Assembly (NCBI GenBank): GCA_023484105.1
Contig: JAMDBD010000020.1
Coordinates: 1-47,835, forward strand
DNA: 47,835 nt
Direction of reading: 5' to 3'
From: Thermoplasmatota archaeon
Lineage (GTDB): Archaea; Thermoplasmatota; Thermoplasmata; Thermoplasmatales; Thermoplasmataceae
A program made the position numbers and the translations under genes. The notes beneath the pieces were generated by a model. It was not told the origin of the DNA and searched no databases. It saw only the letters and a program-made list of their open reading frames with translations. Shown here piece by piece: positions 22,630-31,349 of this stretch. Each line of letters starts with the position of its first letter. Within the stretch, counting starts at the first letter, position 1.

Positions 22630-24372
22630 TCATCCTGAAATTATCTTTTCTATGAACCTTCCAGTTTCAGACATGAATTCAGGAGAACCATCGGCAATCT
22701 TTTCCACAGTGTAGACAGGGCTTGCAGGCACTGCGCTGTAACTGCATTTGCAGAGCAGGTTCTGATGAAAGAACGCAATCTCCACAGGGCCGGAGAAAAT
22801 TTTGCCTATGGAGTCATGGAACACAGATCCGTTTACAGGTCTTTTGCCAAGAAAGGAACTGGAAAACCTTATTCCGTCAACTGCAACAAGCTCATCTCCC
22901 GCCACAAGTGGGGATTCCCACGCAGGTGTCCCCTCTATTTTTCCGGAGACCACAAAAGTTCCGTTCTCCTTAGCAACGAGCAATCCCGTGAAACCTTCGC
23001 TGTCAGGTGCACCGGAAATCCTGAGGCCAATAACTGAAAGAAATCCCTGGAGATCTATTTCAGAGGTTCCATGGACATGCGTGTCGAAGAATTCCGTGAA
23101 GTCCCTTCCTGAGATTTCCTTGAGGCCTGCAAGAATATCCTTCTCCGTATAGCCTCTCCCGTCCTTCCTGTACCTCTCGAAGAGAAGTCTCATCAGGTCG
23201 TCAAGGCTTTTCTGTCCGGCTGTTGCCTTTACTATGGAAACATCCATTGCAAGGGCAATAATTTCTCCAAGAACATAGTAGCTTATCGTACTGTTCACAG
23301 AATCCGGCGTTGGCTGATATTCTTTTATCCATGTGTCAAAGGATGAATCATATGCAGATTGCATGTGCCTTCCGGGTGAATTCAGGAACCTCCCGACCAG
23401 ATCAGATAGATCATGGATGTAATCATCTCTGGACATTATGCCGGATCTCACCAGAAACTTTCTTGAGTAGTAATTCGTGAAACCCTCTGCAAGCCAGAGC
23501 ATTCCGGTGTAGTTTTCTGATCTGTAGTTGAATGTACCTAACTCAATCGGCCTTATCCTCTTTACGTTCCACATATGGAAGTATTCATGGGCAAATGTAC
23601 TTAGGATTTTCCTGTATCTTTCCGGATCGGCAAAGGAAAATCTGTCTACCATGATGACCGTGGAATTCATGTGTTCAAGCCCCCCTCCTGATCCATTGAT
23701 CTCCAGTATGAAACAGTATTTTTTCGCAGGAACTCCCCCCATCATTGCGGCGGCAGCATTGCATATCTTTTCAACATCTGCCGCTAAATTTTTAGGTTCA
23801 GTAACCATTTTCCCTGAAACTGCAATGTCATGATCCTTGCCGTCAACCTTGAAGGAGATCACTTTCTGATCCCCTATGAGCAGCGGAGAATCCACCAGAA
23901 TATCATAGTTTATGGAGCGGAACCTGTTTTCAGAGATTCTTTCCAGCACTGTGGTGACAATCCAGCCTTCAGGGACGGAGATGGCAATCTCGGAAGTCTG
24001 CTCTATGTAACCATCCACGTAGAGGAATAAGCTTGCACCGTTTATCAGGGCGTGGCGATGATCAACAAAGCTTGTCCTTGCTGTAATCTCACCAGAGAAA
24101 ACCTCGTAATTAATCACTGCTGAACGGGAATCCCCATTGTAAACTCTCCACGAGGATTTGTCAGTTTTCTGCACCTTGAGATGGCCTCCGGAGGCATCGG
24201 AAGCAATCAGGCGCCTCACCCTTCCGGAAAAGTCCCTTATCCTGTATGATCCAGGAGTCCATGCCGGCATTACCAGCGTGATTAACCTTTCAGAAATATC
24301 TTCAACAACCATATTTACTGAGAAAATCTGCTGATTTCGCCTTTCAAGGGATACAAAGTAGGTTATCTTCAT
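22630..24372 (-). CDS. M61-family (glycyl aminopeptidase-like) metallopeptidase with PDZ domain
   Basis: The 580-residue protein begins MKITYFVSLERRNQQIF, the usual M61 N-terminal beta domain. The catalytic HEYFHMWNVKRIRP lies near residue 262, with the third ligand Glu in MLWLAEGFTNYY about 35 residues on. A C-terminal PDZ-like domain includes GTPAWESPLVAGDELVAVDGIRF. Members are zinc aminopeptidases preferring N-terminal Gly or Ala, with no signal peptide seen here. ATG 24372 is chosen because the 114 upstream residues of the long frame overlap the divergent XPB gene and look non-coding. The length of 580 fits the family. Confidence 0.9.
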   Translation of the reverse strand: MKITYFVSLERRNQQIFSVNMVVEDISERLITLVMPAWTPGSYRIRDFSGRVRRLIASDASGGHLKVQKTDKSSWRVYNGDSRSAVINYEVFSGEITARTSFVDHRHALINGASLFLYVDGYIEQTSEIAISVPEGWIVTTVLERISENRFRSINYDILVDSPLLIGDQKVISFKVDGKDHDIAVSGKMVTEPKNLAADVEKICNAAAAMMGGVPAKKYCFILEINGSGGGLEHMNSTVIMVDRFSFADPERYRKILSTFAHEYFHMWNVKRIRPIELGTFNYRSENYTGMLWLAEGFTNYYSRKFLVRSGIMSRDDYIHDLSDLVGRFLNSPGRHMQSAYDSSFDTWIKEYQPTPDSVNSTISYYVLGEIIALAMDVSIVKATAGQKSLDDLMRLLFERYRKDGRGYTEKDILAGLKEISGRDFTEFFDTHVHGTSEIDLQGFLSVIGLRISGAPDSEGFTGLLVAKENGTFVVSGKIEGTPAWESPLVAGDELVAVDGIRFSSSFLGKRPVNGSVFHDSIGKIFSGPVEIAFFHQNLLCKCSYSAVPASPVYTVEKIADGSPEFMSETGRFIEKIISG

Positions 24373-24639
24373 CTTTTGACTTGGAAGTGTTTTAATGCTC
24401 TTAAGTTTTACAACTTCATAAGCATAAAAAAGCAAGTCTGTAATAGATCCGACCTGCAGGTATCCGGTACACAGCAATTTATATGCGGTCTGTTGCATGT
24501 AAACAGATCCTCTGGATGAAATTGCAGATCCGAAGACCACCAGCAGCCGGCTGTCTGTAAACGATACAGGATATTCTGTCAGAATGGAAAAAGCAGAACA
24601 TTCCAATGATTTTATAGCCCGTAATACCTTAAGGCTAGT

Positions 24640-26001
24640 ATGGACAATGTCGTACTGCGGTTCCAGTCGGGCACACTTGTGGCTGATGCGCCTGAAAGTG
24701 CCCGAATCAGGCATATGACCTATGACATCAGAACCGGAGTATTCAGGGCACTTGCATACCAGTACCCGGACATAATACGCGACAACGGAGGAATCAAAGA
24801 TCAGGTCTTTCCTGATAAAATGCCAGTCACTTTCTCGTCAGAGATCTCCTTGAGGGATTATCAGCGGGTATCGTTAAGAAAGTGGAAGGAAAACGGCTGC
24901 AGGGGAATAGTGGTACTTCCCACCGCTGCGGGAAAAACCCACATAGGTCTTGCGGCGATGGAGATGCTGAAGACCAGCACAATAGTGATTGCACCAACAA
25001 TTGACCTTATAGAGCAGTGGAAAACAAAGATATCCCAGGTCTTTGGAATTGAGGTGGGCCAGATAGGTGGCGGAGAGGACGACCTGAAGCCCATAACTGT
25101 ATGTACCTATGATTCAGCCTATCTGAGGGCTGAAAGCCTCGGCGGTAGATTCCGTCTCATGATAGTGGATGAGGTCCACCATCTTTCTGCGGAGAAATAC
25201 ATGGAAATAGCAAAACTCTATGCTGCACCTTTCAGACTGGGGCTTACGGCCACGCTGGAGCGAAATGACGGGCTGCATGAACAGCTTCCGCAGTATATGG
25301 GCGGAAAGGTGTTCGAGCTCGGCTATGAGGAACTCACAGATTTTCTCTCAAACTACGAGATAGTGAGAGTTCCAGTTTCACTTACGGACTCAGAGAGGCA
25401 GGAGTATGAACGCAACAGAAATGTATTTGTTAATTACCTGAGGAGGCACAGGATGGCTCTTAGAGGCACATGGGACTTTGAGAGGTTCATACTCAGTTCA
25501 TGGAATCCGGAAGGTCGCGAGGCACTTCTGGCATGGCGGAGGGCCAGGGAGATAGCCTTCAGCTCAAGAACAAAGATAGAGACCACAAGATCAATTCTCA
25601 GCCGGCATGTTGGTGAGAAGACAATAATATTCAGTGAGGACACGGAGACTGCCTATCTTCTTTCCAGAACCTTTCTGATTCCGGCGATCACATACCTGAC
25701 ATCTCCTGCAGAGAGGAGGGAATACCTAGAATGGTTCAGGCAGGGGAGAGTGAGGTCAATCGCCACGTCAAGGGTGCTGGATGAGGGTGTGGACGTTCCA
25801 GACGCAAGCATTGCGATTGTCCTGAGTGGATCGGGCAGCATGAGGCAGTTCAGGCAGAGGCTAGGCAGGATACTGAGACCATCTCATGGGAAGATGGCAT
25901 TCCTTTACGAAGTTGTGGCGAGCGGTACATCGGAATATGGTACTTCTTCACGGAGGAGAAAGGGTGTTCCAGTGGGATCTGGTCCAGGCCAAGAGGATTA
26001 A
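24640..26001 (+). CDS. xpb: XPB/Rad25-type DNA repair helicase
   Basis: The 453-residue SF2 helicase has an N-terminal damage-recognition-like domain (1-65), Walker A PTAAGKT (94-100), DEVH box 177-180, the motif III region LTATLERNDG, and the C-terminal helicase half with TSRVLDEGVDVPDASIAI and QFRQRLGRILRPS (motif VI). The RED motif of XPB appears here as RND. Archaeal XPB unwinds damaged DNA with the nuclease Bax1, which follows immediately and overlaps its 3' end by 38 bases. TATA-like attttatagc (24609-24618) supports a leaderless ATG 24640. Confidence 0.93.
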   Translation: MDNVVLRFQSGTLVADAPESARIRHMTYDIRTGVFRALAYQYPDIIRDNGGIKDQVFPDKMPVTFSSEISLRDYQRVSLRKWKENGCRGIVVLPTAAGKTHIGLAAMEMLKTSTIVIAPTIDLIEQWKTKISQVFGIEVGQIGGGEDDLKPITVCTYDSAYLRAESLGGRFRLMIVDEVHHLSAEKYMEIAKLYAAPFRLGLTATLERNDGLHEQLPQYMGGKVFELGYEELTDFLSNYEIVRVPVSLTDSERQEYERNRNVFVNYLRRHRMALRGTWDFERFILSSWNPEGREALLAWRRAREIAFSSRTKIETTRSILSRHVGEKTIIFSEDTETAYLLSRTFLIPAITYLTSPAERREYLEWFRQGRVRSIATSRVLDEGVDVPDASIAIVLSGSGSMRQFRQRLGRILRPSHGKMAFLYEVVASGTSEYGTSSRRRKGVPVGSGPGQED

Positions 26002-27286
26002 GGGCAGAATAATTCCTGTCTTCCTTCCTGATGACTCAGGGGGATACGCATCTGCAGTTATAGGCATTCTGAAGTCAGGCACAGGGAAGAGCAGAAAAGA
26101 TCTGGACATTGCAGAGAAGGATATGGAGTACAGGGTGAGATACCACAAGGTATTACGGGCCATGTACGGTATTGCACTGAAGTTTTGCGTATTCGTCAGG
26201 CCTTCAGATCTTGATCCTCCAACGGTAAGGAGGGAAATATTCCTTTCCAGAGGTGTTCCTGCCATAACTGAGAAGGATCGCAGTGATCTGATACAGAAGA
26301 CTGCAGAGAGACACGGGTGGGATCCTCAGGACGTTGAAAGTGCCATATTCGGCGACTTTGAATCGGAGAGCATACTGGAATCTGCAGGCATGTCAGACCC
26401 AGAGATGCTGGTGAAGATCTACAACCTGGAATTGCTGGAAACGCTAATGCTGAGATGCTCCTCACTCAGGTACAGGAGCACACGCAATCTCAGGAAAACG
26501 CTTTCAAGGGTGAAGATGCTCGGTCTTGTGTACATGCCGATTGAAAAAGGCGGAATCCTTGAGGCAATAGAGATTGACGGCCCCGCGTCGCAGCTGGAGA
26601 AGACAAGGAGGTACGGATTCAGGTTTGCACTCCTCCTGAAGTATCTCGTGAGCACAGAAGAATGGGAGATTGAGGCAGAGATACGCGACGAGAAGAGGGC
26701 GGAGGATCCCTACACCCTTTTTCTGGATGGAAGCGCCAACATCTATTTTCCACCCTATCAGGATGATACACATGGTCTTGAGATCCCTTCATGGGCATCC
26801 GGCGATGATCCTGTGCCTGTTGTTATTGGATCAAAGATATACTTCCCCGATTTCGCCTGCAATGTAAACGGAACCACGATTTTGGTTGACATCAGCACAC
26901 CCAGGTTCCTGAGCCATAACGAGGAGAGAGATAGAAAGATCAGGGAGGCCGGATTTCACTGGGAGACAGTATATGTGACAGAGGATGGGAAGCCGGTCAG
27001 AAATCATATATCTGTAAAATCACCGGTTGACTGGGAGATGGTTAGAAGACACATAGAGGTCAAGTACAGAAAAACGCCTGATCAGAAGCCAAAGGAGAGA
27101 TTCGAGCCTCTTCCGGAAGACTCTGAATCCATAAGGAATTTCATAGAGGCCAACATGGGCGACGCAGACAGGGTGATAGAATTCATTGAAGCCGCCGGAT
27201 ACAACCCTGCCAGGATGATACCGGCACTCGGCTTTACGGTGAGATGGGACGGCCTGACCCCAAAAATATCAAGGAAACGCTACTGA
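25964..27286 (+). CDS. bax1: Bax1 nuclease, XPB partner (DUF790)
   Basis: The 440-residue protein (start GTG 25964) matches DUF790/Bax1: KGRIIPVFLPDDSG at the N-terminus, helical middle, and a C-terminal nuclease-like domain with KIYFPDFACNVNGTTILVDIST, a PD-(D/E)xK-type arrangement. Known Bax1 proteins from Thermoplasma and Sulfolobus form a helicase-nuclease complex with XPB for excision repair. GTG 25964 is chosen because ggaggag lies 5-12 bases before it and because family members start close to this point. ATG 25937 is an alternative. The start lies inside the xpb reading frame in another frame, so translation is tightly coupled. The 3' end overlaps the convergent zpr1-like gene by 7 bases. 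Confidence 0.9.
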   Translation: MFQWDLVQAKRIKGRIIPVFLPDDSGGYASAVIGILKSGTGKSRKDLDIAEKDMEYRVRYHKVLRAMYGIALKFCVFVRPSDLDPPTVRREIFLSRGVPAITEKDRSDLIQKTAERHGWDPQDVESAIFGDFESESILESAGMSDPEMLVKIYNLELLETLMLRCSSLRYRSTRNLRKTLSRVKMLGLVYMPIEKGGILEAIEIDGPASQLEKTRRYGFRFALLLKYLVSTEEWEIEAEIRDEKRAEDPYTLFLDGSANIYFPPYQDDTHGLEIPSWASGDDPVPVVIGSKIYFPDFACNVNGTTILVDISTPRFLSHNEERDRKIREAGFHWETVYVTEDGKPVRNHISVKSPVDWEMVRRHIEVKYRKTPDQKPKERFEPLPEDSESIRNFIEANMGDADRVIEFIEAAGYNPARMIPALGFTVRWDGLTPKISRKRY

Positions 27287-27813
27287 ATGTACTCCACAGT
27301 TGCCCTGTCACTTGAGACGCTGCTTCTGCCGGTTTCGTCATCTATTACTAAAGTGAACGGAATATTTCCCTCTTCGGCCTCGTGCAGCAGGGCTTTCACC
27401 CTGTTGAATTCCTCCTCGTCTTCGTATGGCATCATGTCGATGTACTCATCCAGTCTCCTGAGAATACCCTCGACGGTGGTCACATATCCTGAGGATTTCT
27501 CGCCGGGAGAGATCTCAGCGCCGAATTCCGGTATGTAGACAAATGCGGCCGGAGACCTGTACACCATTGTGTTGAGCAGTGATGAACTGTCTATTCTCAG
27601 GTTTATCTTTATGTGCCGACCCGGTTCGCTGCTGAACACATTGCTCTTTTTGTAAAGGCATGAGTGGCATGTGTATGTCTGTATCATGATATGCCCCTCA
27701 TGCGGTATTTCCATCTCATAATTCATCAGAAAAAGGAGGCTTCCGCAGGCAGGGCACTCAACATTGGTGGGTATCTCCTCCGGTACCGTGTATTCATTCT
27801 CCCTCATAGGCAT
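27280..27813 (-). CDS. ZPR1-type zinc-finger protein
   Basis: The 177-residue archaeal ZPR1 protein has a four-Cys zinc finger, C20-x2-C23 (VECPACGS) and C49-x2-C52 (YTCHSCLYKKSNVF), followed by the ZPR1 beta domain with RSPAAFVYIPEFGAEISPGEKSSGYVTTVEGILRRLDEYI. In eukaryotes ZPR1 is a chaperone for translation factor EF1A. Archaeal single-domain versions are conserved but unstudied. It is the last gene of the isoprenoid operon, overlapping the fni end by 20 bases. Confidence 0.9.
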   Translation of the reverse strand: MPMRENEYTVPEEIPTNVECPACGSLLFLMNYEMEIPHEGHIMIQTYTCHSCLYKKSNVFSSEPGRHIKINLRIDSSSLLNTMVYRSPAAFVYIPEFGAEISPGEKSSGYVTTVEGILRRLDEYIDMMPYEDEEEFNRVKALLHEAEEGNIPFTLVIDDETGRSSVSSDRATVEYIQ

Positions 27814-28849
27814 CCATCCAGCTTTTCAGGGGCTCTGTTATTATTTTTCTGGCACTTGCAAGCGCATCTATGTTTCTGCTTCTGGTGAGAAGCATTGCGA
27901 TCTTCAGGTCCCTGAGGATCCATGAAATCCTTGTGGATATCTCCTCCTCGGAATTGTCTGCACTCTGCAGGAGAACTCTGGCAAAGCCCCCGGCAACTGC
28001 CCCCATGGAGATTGCCCTTGCAAGATCAAGCCCGTTTCTCAATCCGCCGCTTCCAATAACGGGAAGGCCTACCTGGCAGTATTTGACAGAGGCAGGAGAA
28101 GGAATTCCCCAGTTCCAGAAGGTGCTGCCGCTGTTCATCTTTTCCATGTCTCCGGCCTTCTTCGCCCTGTAATACTCAATGGCCGAGAATGATGTCCCTC
28201 CAAGGCCTCCGACATCAAGCGCCTTTACCCCCGCATCCTTCAGATCCTCGGCAACTTCCCTTGAAAGGCCGTTTCCGGTCTCCTTAACAATAACAGTGTA
28301 GCTTGAGGCAATCTCGGATATTCTTTTCAGTATTCCCCTTGCGTTCCTGTCTCCTTCAGGCTGCACCATTTCCTGCAAAAAATTGAGGTGTATGTAAATC
28401 GCGTCGGCCTCTATCATGGTTACAGCTCTCTCAATCTGCGCATCGGTGAACGCTTTCTTCTCCTGATCAATCAGCTGTGGTGCTCCAATGTTGGCTATCT
28501 TCAGAGGGATTCTGAATTCGTTTATCACGGAAAAGGTGTCAGCAAGTTCAGGCTTCTCAATGGCGGCTCGCATGCTTCCCACCCCCATGGCAACGCCTGC
28601 CTTTTCCGCAGCAGAAGCAAGGTTTCTGTTTATGTTCTTTGCAAGCTGTGTGCCTCCGGTCATTGAGGAGATGATCAGCGGGCTCTTCAGCCTCTTTGAG
28701 AGGAAGTTTATTCCGGTATCAAGGCTGGAAAAATCGATTTCAGGAAGAGCATGATGGATCAGCCTGACATCGTCCCAGTAGTTGTGATCTGATGTTACTG
28801 CCTCATGCTCAGCGATCCTGATGTGCTCCTCCTTCCTCTGCTCGATCAT
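27794..28849 (-). CDS. fni: Type 2 isopentenyl-diphosphate delta-isomerase
   Basis: The 351-residue FMN- and NADPH-dependent enzyme interconverts IPP and DMAPP. Family features are RKEEHIRIAEHEAVTS at the N-terminus, PLIISSMTGGT, GVAMGVGSMRAAIE, VKETGNGLSREVAEDL, DVGGLGGTSFSAIE and PVIGSGGLRNGLDLARAISMGA for phosphate and FMN binding. It overlaps the upstream isopentenyl phosphate kinase gene by 4 bases (ATGA), so the operon encodes consecutive steps from isopentenyl phosphate to DMAPP for archaeal lipids. Confidence 0.95.
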   Translation of the reverse strand: MIEQRKEEHIRIAEHEAVTSDHNYWDDVRLIHHALPEIDFSSLDTGINFLSKRLKSPLIISSMTGGTQLAKNINRNLASAAEKAGVAMGVGSMRAAIEKPELADTFSVINEFRIPLKIANIGAPQLIDQEKKAFTDAQIERAVTMIEADAIYIHLNFLQEMVQPEGDRNARGILKRISEIASSYTVIVKETGNGLSREVAEDLKDAGVKALDVGGLGGTSFSAIEYYRAKKAGDMEKMNSGSTFWNWGIPSPASVKYCQVGLPVIGSGGLRNGLDLARAISMGAVAGGFARVLLQSADNSEEEISTRISWILRDLKIAMLLTRSRNIDALASARKIITEPLKSWMDAYEGE

Positions 28850-29586
28850 GATATCACCGTTCCAATAAAACCCGGCTTCCCTATCAAGGCAATCCTTTCG
28901 GGATGATTTCCGTTAAGCACACACACATGTCTGGAATATTTCCTTATCCTGACAAGCATATCAAGCTTCAGCCTCATCCCTCCCGTTGCATCTTCCCCAG
29001 TTGCCTTTATTCCCTCATCGTTTCCGACCTCATAAACGATTCTGGCATCATGGTTCTTTTTCGGATCCTCGGTGTATATTCCGTCAACGTCGGTTAGAAA
29101 GGCAACCATATCAGGCTTCAGATTCTGGCTGATATCAAGAACTATCCTGTCGCCGGAATAGATCTCTATCCTCCCTCCCGAAATATAGGTGTCCCCGAAA
29201 AGGAGTGGAGTGAAACCCTTACGGATGTATTCTCCTATTGGGGTGCAGTCAACTCTGCCGTTTCTGATCATGGACGATGTGGAAAATATGTAGGGTTTAA
29301 AGTGTGAACCTGAAAGAACTCTCCCCACCCTCGCGGCAAGATCAAGCATGTCAGAGTGAACAGCGGACGCAGCCTCAATCCTATCTGGAGTTATTGCACC
29401 CGGGATACCATGCCGCTTTGATAGTATGTGCCCGAAGGAACCACCACCGATGACAATAGCCATCCTGTCACCTGTCTTCCTTAAATTTGCGGCAATATCC
29501 TGGGTTTTCCTGAGCCTGAAACGTCTGTAAACGCTCTTATCGGTGATCACACTGCCACCAAGCTTTACCACAGAAATTCCATCCAT
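28846..29586 (-). CDS. Isopentenyl phosphate kinase
   Basis: The 246-residue amino-acid-kinase-fold enzyme phosphorylates isopentenyl phosphate to IPP, the late step of archaeal modified mevalonate pathways. It shows KLGGSVITDKS (ATP-binding Lys), IGGGSFGHILSK with the substrate-recognition His53, FLTDVDGIYTEDP and VLNGNHPERI, closely following the Thermoplasma acidophilum enzyme as remembered. Downstream fni uses its product. The upstream small membrane-protein gene ends 5 bases before this ATG, so all four genes to zpr1 probably form one transcript. Confidence 0.95.
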   Translation of the reverse strand: MDGISVVKLGGSVITDKSVYRRFRLRKTQDIAANLRKTGDRMAIVIGGGSFGHILSKRHGIPGAITPDRIEAASAVHSDMLDLAARVGRVLSGSHFKPYIFSTSSMIRNGRVDCTPIGEYIRKGFTPLLFGDTYISGGRIEIYSGDRIVLDISQNLKPDMVAFLTDVDGIYTEDPKKNHDARIVYEVGNDEGIKATGEDATGGMRLKLDMLVRIRKYSRHVCVLNGNHPERIALIGKPGFIGTVIS

Positions 29587-29591
29587 ATGAA

Positions 29592-29975
29592 TTATATCCC
29601 CGAAAGATGGTGGAAGTTAATCAGCGCTCCCACTATTCCAACGGCAGCAAGCACAAACAGGATTATTACTATGAAGACGAGAACCATTATCCCCATCACA
29701 AAGGCATTGATCCAGTCTGTTTCATACATGGCCTTGAACACAAATAGTATACCTATCAAACCCGCAAGAAGCGATAATAATGGAAGAACAATCCCAACAA
29801 GCAGCGAAAGTACAGTGAATGCAATGAGAGCACCTATGGCGGCGATCATAGCCTTTCCGAATGTGCTCTTTCTGGGAACAACGAATTTTGATGCAAGGTA
29901 TACAGGAATGGATATGATTATCCAGAGCAGCAGAAACGAAAGTATTGCAAAAGCGAGTGCCTGAAGCGAGTACAT
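29592..29975 (-). CDS. Small multi-TM membrane protein
   Basis: The 127-residue, very hydrophobic protein has about four transmembrane helices (residues 5-27, 42-60, 60-80 and 88-117) separated by a short basic loop (KFVVPRKSTFGKAM). No family is recognised. It heads the isopentenyl phosphate kinase/fni/zpr1 operon. TATA-like attaattatatgg on the minus strand lies about 20-30 bases before ATG 29975. A membrane-lipid related role would fit the context but is not shown. Confidence 0.65.
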   Translation of the reverse strand: MYSLQALAFAILSFLLLWIIISIPVYLASKFVVPRKSTFGKAMIAAIGALIAFTVLSLLVGIVLPLLSLLAGLIGILFVFKAMYETDWINAFVMGIMVLVFIVIILFVLAAVGIVGALINFHHLSGI

Positions 29976-30051
29976 GGTCTGATAAACCGTACCATATAAT
30001 TAATATTATTCATACGGCCTGGGAATCTGAAGAAATGAAAAAGGGGTGGAA

Positions 30052-30246
30052 TCAACCTCCGGAGAAGACCTCAAGGAAGACCAGATCGTCGTCCTTTCCT
30101 GCTATCCTGTCCCATGTGGCAGGCTTTCCGTTCAGCACGGCAACATATCTCTCCTGCGTTAAACCATACTGCCTTGCTATCTCTCCAATCTCGATCTCCC
30201 TTTCAGATGCCAGATTTCTGGTCTCTCTCCCGATTATCCTTATCAT
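30052..30246 (-). CDS. Ubiquitin-like sulfur carrier/SAMP protein (MoaD/ThiS fold)
   Basis: The 64-residue beta-grasp protein reads MIRIIGRETRN, then EIEIGEIARQYGLTQERYVAVLNGKPAT and DDLVFLEVFSGG. The C-terminal Gly-Gly is the activation site of ThiS, MoaD and archaeal SAMP proteins, which carry sulfur as thiocarboxylate (thiamine, molybdopterin, tRNA 2-thiouridine) or modify proteins. ATG 30246 is chosen because residues further upstream in the same frame are the tRNA-Gln gene. The ATG lies 9 bases after the tRNA 3' end in the same direction, so the two RNAs are probably made together. Confidence 0.85.
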   Translation of the reverse strand: MIRIIGRETRNLASEREIEIGEIARQYGLTQERYVAVLNGKPATWDRIAGKDDDLVFLEVFSGG

Positions 30247-30255
30247 GATCTCACA

Positions 30256-30328
30256 CAGCCCCGGGCAGATTCGAACTGCCGTCGTCGGATCCAAAGTCCG
30301 AAATGCTTGGCCACTACACCACGGGGCT
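30256..30328 (-). tRNA. tRNA-Gln (anticodon TTG)
   Basis: The 73-base tRNA has acceptor arms AGCCCCG and CGGGGCT with discriminator G, D-arm region GTGTAGTGGCCAAGC, anticodon stem TCGGA/TCCGA around loop CTTTGGA (anticodon TTG), and T arm GGCAGTTCGAATCTGCC. No CCA and no intron. TATA-like cattataatcgg on the minus strand (about 30350-30361) lies about 22-33 bases upstream. A sulfur-carrier gene begins 9 bases downstream. Confidence 0.95.
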
Positions 30329-30403
30329 ATACCATCCATAAATGGTCAATCCGATTATAATGGTATTCGTTAGCCCACAGCAGGTTAAAAATGTGAAGGG
30401 CAA

Positions 30404-31156
30404 TCATAGAAATATCTTATCGCTTCCGGCCTCCTGCGTAGCAACCATAACATCTGGGCTGCTTATCCCGGCTGAAACCATGGCAGAAATGACTGTATTC
30501 CTGGCAATCTCAGGCCTGTTGTTCTCTTTGCTCAGATGCATCAGTATCACCCTGGCATCACCACTGTACACTGAAGCCACAAGGGACGCGCACTGATCGT
30601 TGGACAGATGCCCCTTCGGACCTGAAATCCTTCTCTTCAGATGCTCTGGATATCTGCCGTTCATCAGCATTTCCAGGTCATGGTTTGCCTCAATACCTAT
30701 TATTGAGGACCCTGACATTGCATCTATCAGCCCTTCTGAAACTGTACCGAGATCTGTGACCACTGAAATCTTCCTGCCTGATCTTTCTATGACAAAACCA
30801 ACAGGATCCACGGCATCATGAGAAACTCCGACGGATGAAACGCTGAAACTCCCGAACGCCATGTTTTCCTGCATTGCGTATCCTGAAACTCCACACGCCT
30901 CGAGGGTTTTTCTCCTGGCATAAATCTCACCGGAAATCTTCTTCCTGAAAAGCTTCACATTCCCGGCATGATCGCTGTGTTCATGCGAGATCATGAGTGC
31001 AATGGAATCAGGCTCCAAACCCTCATCATTCAGAAAAGCTGTGAACCTCTTCAGAGAAATGCCAAAGTCGATTACGAGCATGAACTCCCCATCTGTTATC
31101 ACGGAGCAGTTTCCAGAACTACCGCTGGCCAGCGATTTGAAGAATGTTCCAGGCAA
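30404..31156 (-). CDS. MBL-fold metallo-hydrolase (YycJ/WalJ-like)
   Basis: The 250-residue metallo-beta-lactamase-fold protein has FKSLASGSSGNCSVI at the N-terminus and the metal-binding SHEHSDHAGN with H58, H60, D62 and H63. Later ligands lie in GVSHDAVDPVGF, VVTDLGTVSE and ILMHLSKENNRPE. The SGSSGN plus SHEHxDH combination is typical of YycJ/WalJ-type proteins, reported in bacteria as double-strand exonucleases linked to mismatch repair. In archaea the role is untested. It follows a short gap after tRNA-Gln. Confidence 0.88.
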   Translation of the reverse strand: MPGTFFKSLASGSSGNCSVITDGEFMLVIDFGISLKRFTAFLNDEGLEPDSIALMISHEHSDHAGNVKLFRKKISGEIYARRKTLEACGVSGYAMQENMAFGSFSVSSVGVSHDAVDPVGFVIERSGRKISVVTDLGTVSEGLIDAMSGSSIIGIEANHDLEMLMNGRYPEHLKRRISGPKGHLSNDQCASLVASVYSGDARVILMHLSKENNRPEIARNTVISAMVSAGISSPDVMVATQEAGSDKIFL

Positions 31157-31349
31157 TAATCTGTATTATGCAGTGGATTAAAAAGGATGTCGTCCTGAAG
31201 AGACCACAGACTGCACAAATAGCTGCGCATCATTTTCAGGAATGCTGCCGCTATCAATGCTTCAAAGGCCTGCTCTCCCGCATAATATCTCTGAAAAGGT
31301 CTCAGGGCATAAAGCAGCAAATTATATTGACATATTCCATGCAGGCAGC

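Noticed and set aside
24373-24714. A 114-residue N-terminal extension of the M61 peptidase frame
   Set aside because: It overlaps the start of the divergent xpb gene, has no family features, and the M61 domain begins at ATG 24372.
30247-30339. Upstream extension of the sulfur-carrier ORF
   Set aside because: These bases are the tRNA-Gln gene. The conserved beta-grasp protein starts at ATG 30246.
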